A stretch of 64,000 nucleotides of DNA from Gordonia rubripertincta (GCF_038024875.1 NZ_CP136136.1:1736001-1800000); one strand, 5' to 3'; counted from the first letter of the stretch, positions 52,092 to 61,896 are shown. A program made the numbers and translations. The notes: generated by a model from the sequence alone, not told the origin.

Positions 52092-52606
52092 GACTCACCC
52101 CTCGCGGGCGGGGGAATCCTCGGGTGCGCCGGGACCTGCGGATGGCCCGGGCCGCGGTTGGGCAGCACGGTCGACAACTCGTTGACCGACTCCATCGTCT
52201 TCTTCGGTCCTCGGACCTTCTTGAAGAAGATGTAGCCGACGAACGCCGCGATGACGGTGACCACGACGAGGATCAGGAAGACGATCAGGAACGCCAGCCA
52301 GCGCCACACGAACTCATCGAGCAGTTCGGCCAGGAAGAAAAAGAAGAAGAAGCTGGAGTACAGCGCCATCACGCCGGCGACGATCAGCAGACCCGTACCC
52401 GCGCCCGCCTTCTTGGCCTCACCGACGAGCTCGGCCTTGGCGAGGGCGACCTCGGACCGGAACAGGGTCGAGACGCTCGCGGTGGCGTCCTTGACCAGGC
52501 TCCCGATGCTCGGCTCACCGTTCGGACCGGCGTTCGCGTCGGAGAGAGGGATCGACGGGACGGAGTCCCGGCCCGCTTCGGGCAGGCCGTGCTCGTTGGG
52601 GCTCAC
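52088..52606 (-). CDS. Phage-holin-like membrane protein (DUF1469)
   Basis: 172 residues from the GTG at 52606, which has GGAGG at good spacing; the ATG at 52636 is less likely. A conserved soluble segment GSLVKDATASVSTLFRSEVA then LAKAELVGEAKKAG precedes two helices (LLIVAGVMALYSSFFFFFFL and LAFLIVFLILVVVTVIAAFV). This is typical of PF07332 proteins and matches Rv3669. The C-terminus is Pro-rich. It is coupled to the downstream hydrolase by a 4-bp overlap. Its role is unknown; members are not lysis holins. Confidence 0.85.
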   Translation of the reverse strand: MSPNEHGLPEAGRDSVPSIPLSDANAGPNGEPSIGSLVKDATASVSTLFRSEVALAKAELVGEAKKAGAGTGLLIVAGVMALYSSFFFFFFLAELLDEFVWRWLAFLIVFLILVVVTVIAAFVGYIFFKKVRGPKKTMESVNELSTVLPNRGPGHPQVPAHPRIPPPARGES

Positions 52607-52750
52607 AGAATCCTCCGTTGTTCGGCTGATGGCCATATGTTGCCATGCGTGGGCTCACGAGGTGGCGGCCCACCCGGCGAGATGCCGGTGAGTGGCCGCA
52701 AAAAGCTCGATGCGCCACCGGTGATCTGCTCACCGGCGGCGCATCGTCCA

Positions 52751-52816
52751 GCTCCCTGAGGTGCGAGCTTGCGAGCGTCTCTTGTGCTCCCTGAGGAGCG
52801 AGCTTGCGAGCGTCTC
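52751..52816. repeat. Tandem 31-bp repeat after acs
   Basis: GCTCCCTGAGGtGCGAGCTT... occurs at 52751-52781 and again at 52786-52816 with one mismatch and a 35-bp period. Related CGAGCGAAGC-type sequence is seen at 46152-46188. These are probably dispersed intergenic repeats of the genome. Confidence 0.7.
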
Positions 52817-52822
52817 GAAGGG

Positions 52823-54766
<1,944 letters not shown>

Positions 54767-54844
54767 CAGTGAAATGAGCCTTTCGCTTCTCGACGGCGGG
54801 TCAACCCACAGTAAAGGTGACCCGACGGGATGACGGATCGCTGG

Positions 54845-54860
54845 TGTGAGCGTAGTCACG
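54845..54860 (-). promoter_or_regulatory. Crp/GlxR binding site before acs
   Basis: TGTGA-GCGTAG-TCACG matches 9 of 10 fixed positions of the consensus TGTGA-N6-TCACA. It lies 79-94 bp upstream of the acs start codon. A crp gene is in this window. Confidence 0.7.
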
Positions 54861-54904
54861 CCACGTTGCAACGGGGTACCGGTGCAACGTCGAGCGTGAT
54901 CTAT

Positions 54905-54939
54905 TCGCGACGAGCGGTGGCTCTGTCGCGACGAGCGGT
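54905..54939. repeat. TCGCGACGAGCGGT direct repeats upstream of acs
   Basis: Two perfect 14-bp copies at 54905-54918 and 54926-54939, spaced 21 bp (two helical turns) from start to start, lie 140-175 bp upstream of acs. Such phasing suggests a second regulator. Apart from the Crp site nearby and a TCACT/AGTGA inverted repeat at 55017-55033, the 408 bp between acs and the next gene hold nothing else I can identify. Confidence 0.5.
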
Positions 54940-55174
54940 CACCGCCATTCTTCCGGCATGGCCGAGGCCTTGTCGGGACCACCGAAAGAATGGACGAAAG
55001 CGCCTTTTCGAAACCGTCACTAACAATAAGTGATGTCATGGTTGGTTTGCGTGATCTTCGATATCCGCTGAGGCGGGGCCGCGCCGATGCCCGGGTTCGA
55101 GCGCGCCGGGCATCGAGATGGCCGGACCGGGGTCGGGGGCGCACGCGACGAGTTCGCGCAACTATCGTCAGGGC

Positions 55175-55930
55175 GTGACCAACGATCCTTTGGCTCCTCT
55201 GCTGGACCTCCCCGGCGTGGCCGACGCCGCCGACCGGGCGCGTGATGCGCTGTCCGCGGTGCACCGGCACCCCGCCAACCTGCGCGGGTGGGACAAGACG
55301 GCCACCGAGGCGTCGTGGCGGGCGGGACGGTCGTCGGCCGCGATCGACGGCGGCAGTGTGGAGCTCCGCCGCGACGGGGACTTCGACGATCCGATCCTCG
55401 CGGGGGCGATGCGCGTATCGCAGGCTCTGGACGGTGAATCGCTCGAGACCCTGACCGGCGTCATTCGCCGCGCCCCTGCCCAGGCGCTCGCCCGGCTACA
55501 CACTCTCGCCGCCGCCGACATGGTCGAAGACCCCGACGAGCTGGGCCGCCCACGACCTGAGACTGATGTGGCAAACCGTCTCGATCTGTTGGGGCAGTTG
55601 ATAACCGGCGCGACATCAGTGCCGGCGCCGGTTCTTGCCGCGGTGGTGCACGGCGAGCTTCTCGGCCTCCAGCCGTTCCCCACTGCGAACGGGGTGGTCG
55701 CGCGTGCCACGTCTCGACTCGTGGGGGCGGCGACGGGGCTCGACCCGCATTGCCTGGGTGTCCCGGAGGTCACCTGGTTCAAACGCGCGTCGGAGTATCG
55801 GACGCTGTCCGCGGCCTTCGCCTCGGGTAGCCCGGACGGGCTGCGGGACTGGCTGGTGTTCTGCTGCGATGCTCTCGAAGCCGGTGCGGCGGAAGCGAAG
55901 TCGATCGCCGACGCGGCGCGGGCGGGATAG
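55175..55930 (+). CDS. Degenerate Fic-like protein (Rv3662c position)
   Basis: 251 residues from GTG 55175. It is mostly alpha-helical and carries GELLGLQPFPTANGVVARAT. This aligns with the Fic motif HPFxx[GDN]NGRxxR, but the catalytic His is Gln and the central residues are altered, so AMP transfer is not expected. The N-terminal RAGRSSAAIDGGSVELRR resembles the helix bearing the inhibitory motif in Fic proteins. It sits between acs and the 6C RNA, as does a conserved hypothetical in mycobacteria. Confidence 0.7.
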   Translation: MTNDPLAPLLDLPGVADAADRARDALSAVHRHPANLRGWDKTATEASWRAGRSSAAIDGGSVELRRDGDFDDPILAGAMRVSQALDGESLETLTGVIRRAPAQALARLHTLAAADMVEDPDELGRPRPETDVANRLDLLGQLITGATSVPAPVLAAVVHGELLGLQPFPTANGVVARATSRLVGAATGLDPHCLGVPEVTWFKRASEYRTLSAAFASGSPDGLRDWLVFCCDALEAGAAEAKSIADAARAG

Positions 55931-56679
55931 TTCCGAACCGACCCCGGACAACACTGCGGGCGGCCTCCCTGTCGTTCACCGACGAGGTTGCCGCCCGCGT
56001 AGCACGGACTCAAGTTACCAAGCGTGCTTGGTGGGTTGTGGTCACCGCCTCGGCGATTGAACGCGGGTCAGGTCGCCCGTACCGTCCACGTGCTGCCATC
56101 TTCAGGGCCGTTCTCCCCGGGCTCCTTGCCGGCGGGGGAAGGCAGTGGCGCAACTAGTGTGGCGGTCGTTTCTCCTGCCGCGATTTCGCAGGCGCACAAC
56201 GCTTTTGCCTTTATGCGGCGTGCTCCGCGTGGGTGCTTGCCGCCCGTGCTGGGAAGTGCTGGAGTGGGGGCTCGGTCCTTCTCTTCCGGATCGGGCTTGG
56301 CCCTCCGAACTTCCGTACCACTGTTGTACACCGTGATCGCGGTCACATCAAGTGATCCGGGTCCAAATGTTGAACGACTTCCCGAACTCGCCGGGAAGTG
56401 CTGCGGGGCAGCGCATCCGAGGGTCGCGAGGGCTCCGGAAGGGTCTGAAGGTGGCGCGGCCGGCGTGTCGCGAGGACGGTTCCGGGTTCCCGCTGGATTC
56501 AGATTCGTCATGACGATCCGACCCCGGGGGCCTACCGCAACCGGGGTTGTCGATGCGCCTGTCCGATATTTACCAACGGCAATACTCCTTACAAGAACGC
56601 GCTTGTCGAATCGTGGCGTATTGGCCCCAGGGGCACCCCGAGGATCAGAACGGACATTTGCGAAAACCAATTGTTGTAC
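55931..56679. other. 749-bp region with no clear gene
   Basis: Long open frames on both strands (for example 56068-56685 minus) have poor composition and no motifs, so I call no gene. The region has lower GC than its neighbours. It contains a Crp-like site CGTGA-TCGCGG-TCACA (56332-56347) and the hairpin ACTTCCCG/CGGGAAGT (56377-56399). M. tuberculosis has Rv3661, a HAD phosphatase gene, here, which is absent. Confidence 0.55.
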
Positions 56680-56709
56680 TTGCAAAGAATCCGGAGCCGT
56701 GTGTATAGT
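56680..56709 (+). promoter_or_regulatory. Promoter of the 6C RNA
   Basis: TTGCAA (56680-56685) and TATAGT (56704-56709) with an 18-bp spacer are among the best promoter matches in the window. They place the RNA start at about A56716. Confidence 0.75.
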
Positions 56710-56715
56710 CGTGGT

Positions 56716-56810
56716 ACCCGGTTCTGATACCGGCGCCTTTCAGCCCGACCCCCCGGGGCTGAAACGCGACAACCCCGGCCTCCTCCCCCCTGGCCGGGGT
56801 TGTCTTCTAT
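56716..56810 (+). ncRNA. 6C small RNA (B11-type)
   Basis: About 95 nt with two perfect hairpins whose loops each carry six C: TTTCAGCCC / GGGCTGAAA (56738-56764, loop GACCCCCCG), and GACAACCCCGGCC / GGCCGGGGTTGTC (56768-56804, loop TCCTCCCCCCT). The second is followed by TTCTAT and is the terminator. A short 5' CCGGT/ACCGG stem lies at 56719. This is the defining structure of the actinobacterial 6C RNA. In M. tuberculosis the same RNA (B11) lies beside Rv3660c, just as here. It pairs by its C-rich loops with G-rich mRNA leaders and affects division and DNA-metabolism genes. Confidence 0.9.
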
Positions 56811-56876
56811 CTGAAGGTTGTTTCGCCCCGAGGTTTGTCGCTCACACAGCAGTTGTAGTCGACGCGGTCAGCGTCT

Positions 56877-56893
56877 TGTGGATTCTTTCCACA
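56877..56893. promoter_or_regulatory. TGTGGA-N5-TCCACA inverted repeat before ssd
   Basis: A perfect 6-bp inverted repeat with a further CTCCACA at 56907-56913 lies 72 bp before the ssd start. The CCACA elements resemble weak DnaA boxes or a dimeric repressor site. Confidence 0.4.
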
Positions 56894-56964
56894 GCCACAC
56901 GGAGATCTCCACAGAGCCGGCCGCCCGCCTGGGTACAGGTCCTTCTCCACCTCATCATCGACCC

Positions 56965-58023
56965 ATGCCCGATGATCTGCTCGTTCTCGTCGACCCGGAC
57001 CTCTACGACGACGTCGCGCGCTGCGCGGCGGCTGCCGGATATCGCACCGTAGTCGGTCGACCCGACGACTGCCGCCGTGAATGGCTGACCACCCGCGCCG
57101 TGGTGGCCGATCCGGCGGCGATCGCCGCCCTTGCTCTCATACATCCGCCGCGTCGCGACGGTCTGATCCTCGTCAGTGCGGACGAGCTGCACACCGACAC
57201 CTGGCGGATGGCGATGGATATCGGGGCCACCGACGCGGCCGCGTTGCCGGCGGACGAGAAGCGCCTGGTCAGAACGCTGACCGAGGTCCGCGTACCGCGG
57301 CGCCGGCCTGCGGGTGTCCTGGCGGTCATCGGCGCGCACGGAGGAGCCGGCGCGTCGACGCTGGCCGCGGCCGTGGCCCTGACCGGCGTCGGAAACGGAT
57401 CGCCCACCCTGCTCCTCGATCTCGACGACGTCGCGCCCGGTGCCGACCTGCTGCTCGGGATCGAACAACGCCCGGGATTGCGGTGGCAGGACCTGTCCCT
57501 GGACGGGGGAGTTGTCGGAGGCACGGCGTTGCACCACGCCCTACCACGCGCGGAGAGCGGTCTCGCCGTGCTGACCTCGGAACGCCTCCCGGCCCGGGGT
57601 CCGGGTGCGGACGCGGTGGCCGCAGTCATCGACGCGGGTCGGACGCACGGAGATCTCGTGGTGGTCGACCTCCCGCGCGCCGACACGCCGGTCGTCCGCA
57701 CTGCGGTCGCGTCGGCGGATCTCGTCGTCCTGGTCTCGGCTCCCTCGGTCGGTGGCTGCGCGGCGGCACGTCGGGTCGTCGGTCGGCTCATAGGTGACGA
57801 GGTCTCTGTCGAACTCGTGGTCCGGGGTCCGTCACCGGGTGGTCTGCGACCCGCCCAGGTCGCCGACGCGATCGGGGTCCCGCTGATCGCCGCCTACCGG
57901 CCTGACCCGCGCCTCCCGGTCCGGCTGGAGGGCGGACCGCTCCGTGTTCGACCCCGCAGTCCACTTGGTCGTGCAGCACGAGCCGTTCACTCGAGGGTGG
58001 TCGGGCAGGGGAGGGCGGCGTGA
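56965..58023 (+). CDS. ssd: Ssd/TadZ-like ParA-family protein
   Basis: 352 residues from ATG 56965. An N-terminal receiver-like domain (MPDDLLVLVDPDLYDDVARC and following) is joined to a MinD/ParA-type domain. The deviant P-loop is GAHGGAGASTLAAAVAL and lacks the signature Lys. LLLDLDDVAPGADLLLGIEQ is the DxxxxGxDLxxG stretch, and VVVDLPRADTPVVRTAV the Walker B. It is the Rv3660c counterpart, reported to affect septation, and heads the tad cluster as a TadZ/CpaE-like localisation factor. Its stop overlaps tadA by 4 bp. Confidence 0.9.
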   Translation: MPDDLLVLVDPDLYDDVARCAAAAGYRTVVGRPDDCRREWLTTRAVVADPAAIAALALIHPPRRDGLILVSADELHTDTWRMAMDIGATDAAALPADEKRLVRTLTEVRVPRRRPAGVLAVIGAHGGAGASTLAAAVALTGVGNGSPTLLLDLDDVAPGADLLLGIEQRPGLRWQDLSLDGGVVGGTALHHALPRAESGLAVLTSERLPARGPGADAVAAVIDAGRTHGDLVVVDLPRADTPVVRTAVASADLVVLVSAPSVGGCAAARRVVGRLIGDEVSVELVVRGPSPGGLRPAQVADAIGVPLIAAYRPDPRLPVRLEGGPLRVRPRSPLGRAARAVHSRVVGQGRAA

Positions 58024-59225
58024 CGCCGGATCGGGCCGATGACGCTCTGCTCGACCGCGTCCGTTCGCGTCTGGCCGCAGATGCCGCGGAACCGAGCCCG
58101 GCGGTCATCGCCGAGGCGATCCGCGCCGAGGCCGGCGGTGTCCTGGGCGACACCGACCTCCTCGCGGCACTCCGATTCCTCCAAACCGAGCTCACCGGTG
58201 CCGGGAAGCTGGAGGCGCTACTGGCCGAACCCGACATCGCCGACATCCTCGTCGCCGGGCCCGACGACGTGTGGGTGGACCGTGGACGCGGACTCGAGCC
58301 GACGACGATCCGGTTTCCCGACGAGGCATCGGTCCGCCGCCTGGCGGGACGTCTCGCGCTGAGCGCGGGGCGTCGTCTCGATGACGCCCAACCGTGGGTC
58401 GACGGCCAGTTGTCCGACGTCGGCCGACGCGGATACACGGTGCGACTCCATGCGATCATCCCGCCACTCGCCGCCGACGGCACCTGCATCTCTTTGCGGG
58501 TGCTGCGTTCGGCGTCGAAGGACCTGCCGAGCCTGATCAGCGGCGGCGCGATCCCGGCCGAGGTGGTCGGGATCATCGGCGACATCCTCCGACACCGCTT
58601 CTCCTTCCTGGTGATCGGCGGCACGGGCTCCGGGAAGACCACCCTGCTCAACGCGCTGATCGGCGAGATGGACCCCCGTGAGCGGCTCGTGTGCGTCGAG
58701 GACGCCCTCGAACTCGCGCCCCGTCATCCCCAGGTGGTGCGACTCGTGGCGCGCGCGGCGAATGTCGAGGGCGTGGGCGAGGTTCCGGTGCGAACACTGG
58801 TGCGGCAGGCACTGCGCATGCGGCCCGACCGTATCGTCGTCGGCGAGGTACGAGGCGGCGAGGTGATCGATCTGCTCACCGCACTCAACACCGGACACGA
58901 CGGCAGTGCCGGGACCGTGCACGCCAACTCGACCTCCGAGGTCCCGGCACGAATGGAAGCCCTTGCCGCGCTTGGTGGAATGGGTCGGGATGCGTTGCAC
59001 AGCCAGTTGGGCGCGGCGCTACAGACGGTGCTCGGTGTCGCGCGTCGAGCCGACGGTTCACGCGGGCTCGTCGAGATCGGCGTCGTACGTCGCGCTCCTG
59101 ACGGGAGGATCGACATCGTGCCGATCTGGTTGCGCGACAGTGGTTTCACCGATAACCGACCACTCTTCGACGCGATGATCGCCAGGCATCGTCCGCCCGA
59201 CGGTCCGCGGCGGTTGTCGGCATGA
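58020..59225 (+). CDS. tadA: TadA-type secretion ATPase
   Basis: 401 residues; GTG 58020 overlaps the ssd stop. This is the hexameric ATPase that drives Flp/Tad pilus assembly. Walker A is VIGGTGSGKTTLLNALIG (200-208 core), the Asp box is ERLVCVEDALELAP, Walker B is RMRPDRIVVGEVRGGEVIDLLTAL and the His box is TGHDGSAGTVHANS. The N-terminal domain contains IADILVAGPDDVWVDRG. It corresponds to Rv3659c. tadB follows with a 4-bp overlap. Confidence 0.95.
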   Translation: MTPDRADDALLDRVRSRLAADAAEPSPAVIAEAIRAEAGGVLGDTDLLAALRFLQTELTGAGKLEALLAEPDIADILVAGPDDVWVDRGRGLEPTTIRFPDEASVRRLAGRLALSAGRRLDDAQPWVDGQLSDVGRRGYTVRLHAIIPPLAADGTCISLRVLRSASKDLPSLISGGAIPAEVVGIIGDILRHRFSFLVIGGTGSGKTTLLNALIGEMDPRERLVCVEDALELAPRHPQVVRLVARAANVEGVGEVPVRTLVRQALRMRPDRIVVGEVRGGEVIDLLTALNTGHDGSAGTVHANSTSEVPARMEALAALGGMGRDALHSQLGAALQTVLGVARRADGSRGLVEIGVVRRAPDGRIDIVPIWLRDSGFTDNRPLFDAMIARHRPPDGPRRLSA

Positions 59226-60073
59226 TGGCCGCGATCCCGCCGATGGCGCCGGTGTTGGCGGCACTCGGTTTCGGTGTCCTGCTGTGGTCGCCGCTGCGGG
59301 CCGGGCATCGTCTCGAGGACGTCGTGGGCAGGCCGCGCGCGGCCCGTTCGCCGAATCCGATGGCGCTGGTCGCCGCGGGTTCGCCGGTGGCGGCCTTGGT
59401 GCTGGGCGGATTCTCGGCCGCGGTTGCGGCGGGGATGGTCGTGGCCCTCGTGCTGTGGTTGCGACGCCGTCGACGGGCGGAGCGGGGGTTCGATCGTCGG
59501 TTGGACGACCTGCTGTTGGCGTTGTCACTGATGATCTCGGAACTGTCGGTCGGCGCGCCCCCGGTCCACGCCTGCGAGGTCGCGGTCGTCGAGCTGCGAC
59601 GGCGCACAACCGTTGGCGTGCTTCGTCGTTCCGAGATCGCCGACGGCCTCGAGGCGATGGCATCGCGCGCGTCGCTCGGTGGGTCGGCGATCGCAGATCC
59701 GGACACGACACCGGGCTCGGAGGACGCGTCTGGGGCGGCGTCGTGGCGTCGGATCGGAATCGCCTGGCAGACGGCAGAACAGTACGGCCTACCGATGGTG
59801 GACATGTTGGCGGCTTTGCGGGCCGATCTGCGAGCGCGGCGCGGATTCGCCGACCGAACACGTGCCGGCCTGTCGGGACCGCGCGCGACCGCGATGGTGC
59901 TGGCCGGTCTGCCCCTGCTCGGTATCGCACTGGGCCAGGCGACCGGCGCCGGACCCATCCAGGTGCTCCTCGGCGGCGGTCTCGGCGGCATCCTGCTGAT
60001 GGTCGGAACTGCTTTGGCTGCAGCTGGAGTCGCATGGTCGGAACGCATCACCGGCAAGGTGCTGGCCCGTTGA
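59222..60073 (+). CDS. TadB-like inner-membrane protein
   Basis: 283 residues; ATG 59222 overlaps the tadA stop. It has helices at about 10-28 and 48-80, then the cytosolic type II secretion F domain (LDDLLLALSLMISELSVGAP, WQTAEQYGLPMVDMLAALRA), and two C-terminal helices (ATAMVLAGLPLLGIALGQAT, IQVLLGGGLGGILLMVGTAL). It would form the platform that TadA works on, together with the next gene. It corresponds to Rv3658c. Confidence 0.88.
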   Translation: MMAAIPPMAPVLAALGFGVLLWSPLRAGHRLEDVVGRPRAARSPNPMALVAAGSPVAALVLGGFSAAVAAGMVVALVLWLRRRRRAERGFDRRLDDLLLALSLMISELSVGAPPVHACEVAVVELRRRTTVGVLRRSEIADGLEAMASRASLGGSAIADPDTTPGSEDASGAASWRRIGIAWQTAEQYGLPMVDMLAALRADLRARRGFADRTRAGLSGPRATAMVLAGLPLLGIALGQATGAGPIQVLLGGGLGGILLMVGTALAAAGVAWSERITGKVLAR

Positions 60074-60684
60074 CTGCAGTGGTCATCGCATTGGCCTCCC
60101 TCGCCGCGGGGTTGTTGGTCTGGCCCGCGCCACGCTGGCGCTTGTACCGCGTCGTCGACCCGCCGCCGGGTCCCGACCGGTCACCGAGATGGCTGGGTGC
60201 GGGGCCGCCACGTGAGGACCCGTTCGCCGTGGCGTCTGCCTTCGACCTCTTCGCTGTGTGCCTGCGGGCCGGATTGCCGGTCGGTCTCGCCGCGGCGGTC
60301 GTCGCCGGCCGTGCCCCGCGGTCGCTCGCCCGGCCACTCGCGCGCGTTGCCGACCTGCTGCAGCTCGGCGCCGACCCGGACGCCGCATGGTCGGCGCTGC
60401 TCGACGATCCTCCGGATGCAAAGGCATCGGGCGACGACCATCTCGAGGCTCTCGCAGCGCTGGCGCGACGGTCGGCCCGGGCCGGTTCGTCGCTGGCCGG
60501 CGGACTCGCGGAACTGGCCGATGACGTTCGACGCCGCGCTCACGACGATGCGCTGGCTGCAGCTGAACGTGCCGGCGTGGCGATCAGCGGTCCGCTCGGG
60601 CTGTGCTTCTTGCCGGCGTTCATCTGTCTCGGGATCGTGCCGGTTGTCGTCGGTCTGGCGTCGACGGTGCTCGTCGCGTTCTGA
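60070..60684 (+). CDS. TadC-like inner-membrane protein
   Basis: About 204 residues from TTG 60070, which overlaps the tadB stop (TTGA); GTG 60079 is the alternative. It has an N-terminal helix (VVIALASLAAGLLVW), then the T2SF-type segment SAFDLFAVCLRAGLPVGLAA, RRSARAGSSLAGGLAELADD and a C-terminal helix pair FLPAFICLGIVPVVVGLAST. It is shorter than proteobacterial TadC. It corresponds to Rv3657c. Confidence 0.85.
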   Translation: MTAVVIALASLAAGLLVWPAPRWRLYRVVDPPPGPDRSPRWLGAGPPREDPFAVASAFDLFAVCLRAGLPVGLAAAVVAGRAPRSLARPLARVADLLQLGADPDAAWSALLDDPPDAKASGDDHLEALAALARRSARAGSSLAGGLAELADDVRRRAHDDALAAAERAGVAISGPLGLCFLPAFICLGIVPVVVGLASTVLVAF

Positions 60685-60738
60685 CTCCGAGCGCCGAAGT
60701 GCTCCCGGACTGTCGGTGCTCACGAGCACAATCAGGAC

Positions 60739-61113
60739 ATGGCTGACACCGGACATCGACACCATGCGATCGACTACGTAGAGCTCACCGTGACGGACAT
60801 GGCTGCGGCGCGCACTTTCTATGCGGGCGCATTCGGCTGGGAGTTCAACGACTTCGGACCGGATTACTCGGGAATCGTCGGGCCGGGAGGAGCAGGGTCG
60901 CCCGAGGCGGGCGGCCTCGCGCTCGGCGACTCGGCGCCCACCCGGGGCGGCCCGCTGGTCCTTCTGTACTCCGATGACCTCGACGCAACGGTCGAAAAGG
61001 TACGTGCGGCGGGAGGTCAGGTCGTCAACGGTCCCTACGATTTTCCGGGCGGCCGCCGGTTTCACTTCACCGACCCGAGCGGTAACGAGCTCGGCGTGTG
61101 GTCGTCCGCCTGA
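60739..61113 (+). CDS. VOC-family (glyoxalase-like) protein
   Basis: 124 residues with the paired beta-alpha-beta modules of the vicinal oxygen chelate fold: AIDYVELTVTDMAAARTFYA then GAFGWEFNDFG, and LVLLYSDDLDATVEKVRAAG then FHFTDPSGNELGVWS. Metal ligands would be Glu in VELTV and Glu in GNELGVW, while others are not clear. Such proteins include glyoxalases, dioxygenases and antibiotic-binding proteins. It lies inside the tad cluster between tadC and the pilin gene, with no evident pilus role, so it is probably an insertion. Confidence 0.87.
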   Translation: MADTGHRHHAIDYVELTVTDMAAARTFYAGAFGWEFNDFGPDYSGIVGPGGAGSPEAGGLALGDSAPTRGGPLVLLYSDDLDATVEKVRAAGGQVVNGPYDFPGGRRFHFTDPSGNELGVWSSA

Positions 61114-61142
61114 GGTCTCGGCTCGCAGCCCCATCCCGGCAG

Positions 61143-61188
61143 ACCCACCCCCCGCGACGGATGGTGATTTTGCCGAAAATGGGTGGGT
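61143..61188 (+). promoter_or_regulatory. Structured leader before the pilin-like gene
   Basis: ACCCACCC (61143-61150) pairs with GGGTGGGT (61181-61188), enclosing a second stem ATTTT-GCCG-AAAAT (61167-61180). It lies 92 bp before the DUF4244 start. It could be a VOC terminator or a pilin mRNA leader. Confidence 0.4.
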
Positions 61189-61279
61189 TTGCGGGTTCGA
61201 AAACTCGATGGATCCCAACGGGGCTTTGATGCGTCCAAGTAGTGCAGAACGAAGGTCGCTCGTCCCGACAGGAGAACCC

Positions 61280-61495
61280 ATGACCCACAACCTTTCTCGT
61301 CTCATCGACCGCGCAGGTGCGCACGCCACGCGGCTGCTCACCGACGAGGACGGCATGTCCACGGCGGAATATGCCATCGGCACAGTTGCGGCCGCGGCCT
61401 TCGGGGCGATCCTCTACACGGTGATCACCGGGGACAACATTGTGAGTGCGTTGACCGGCATCATCGGAAAGGCACTGAACACCTCGGTGGGCTGA
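61280..61495 (+). CDS. Flp-pilin-like DUF4244 protein
   Basis: 71 residues from ATG 61280 with AGGAG upstream. A basic, polar leader (MTHNLSRLIDRAGAHATRLL, TDEDG) is followed by MSTAEYAIGTVAAAAFGAIL, a prepilin-type processing site (G|MSTAEY, with Glu at +5) and a hydrophobic helix. It is the Rv3656c counterpart and the likely main pilin subunit of the Tad system. A prepilin peptidase gene is not in this window. The next start overlaps its stop. Confidence 0.9.
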   Translation: MTHNLSRLIDRAGAHATRLLTDEDGMSTAEYAIGTVAAAAFGAILYTVITGDNIVSALTGIIGKALNTSVG

Positions 61496-61896
61496 TGTGT
61501 CTGCGCGCGTCTCAGATTCGGCTGGCGCAGCTGGGTCGCGACGAAGACGGGATGGTGACGGTCGAGGCGGCTTACGCGGTCGTGGCGATCGTCGTCGCAG
61601 TGTTGCTCGCCGTCGGTGCGATCGGTGGCGTGACGGCCCAGATCCGTTGCACCGATGCTGCGCGGGAGGCAGCCCGGTTGACGGCGGCGGACGATGGGTC
61701 GGCGCGCGAGGTCGCGAAGCGCATAGCGGGGGATCGGGCGGTGGTGTCGGTGTCGGTTCAAGGCGAACGTGTAGTCGCCCAGGTGCGGACCTCGGTGCCA
61801 CTGTTGCCAGGACTCACGTTGTCGGCACAGGCCGTCGCCGCGAAGGAACCGCGCGGCGAGGACCAGGTGGTCTTCGCTCCTGGCGTCGAACCATGA
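61495..61896 (+). CDS. TadE-like pseudopilin
   Basis: 133 residues. ATG 61495 overlaps the DUF4244 stop (TGATG). After a short leader, DEDGMVTVEAAYAVVAIVVA again has the G|M...E5 prepilin pattern and a long helix. The rest is an extracytoplasmic beta-rich domain (IRCTDAAREAARLTAADDGS, VRTSVPLLPGLTLSAQAV). It corresponds to Rv3655c. It is probably a minor pilin. Confidence 0.88.
   Translation: MCLRASQIRLAQLGRDEDGMVTVEAAYAVVAIVVAVLLAVGAIGGVTAQIRCTDAAREAARLTAADDGSAREVAKRIAGDRAVVSVSVQGERVVAQVRTSVPLLPGLTLSAQAVAAKEPRGEDQVVFAPGVEP

Noticed and set aside
56068..56685. A 205-codon minus-strand ORF in the gene-free region
   Set aside because: It has low-complexity Pro/Ala/Ser/Gly content, no RBS and no recognisable domain; it is probably chance.
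56877..56913. Chromosome origin suggested by CCACA boxes
   Set aside because: There are only two or three weak boxes, with no dnaA, dnaN or AT-rich unwinding region in the window.
56024..57052. A 342-codon plus-strand ORF overlapping the 6C RNA and ssd start
   Set aside because: Its composition is unlike neighbouring genes, it has no motifs, and it would cover the 6C promoter and RNA.
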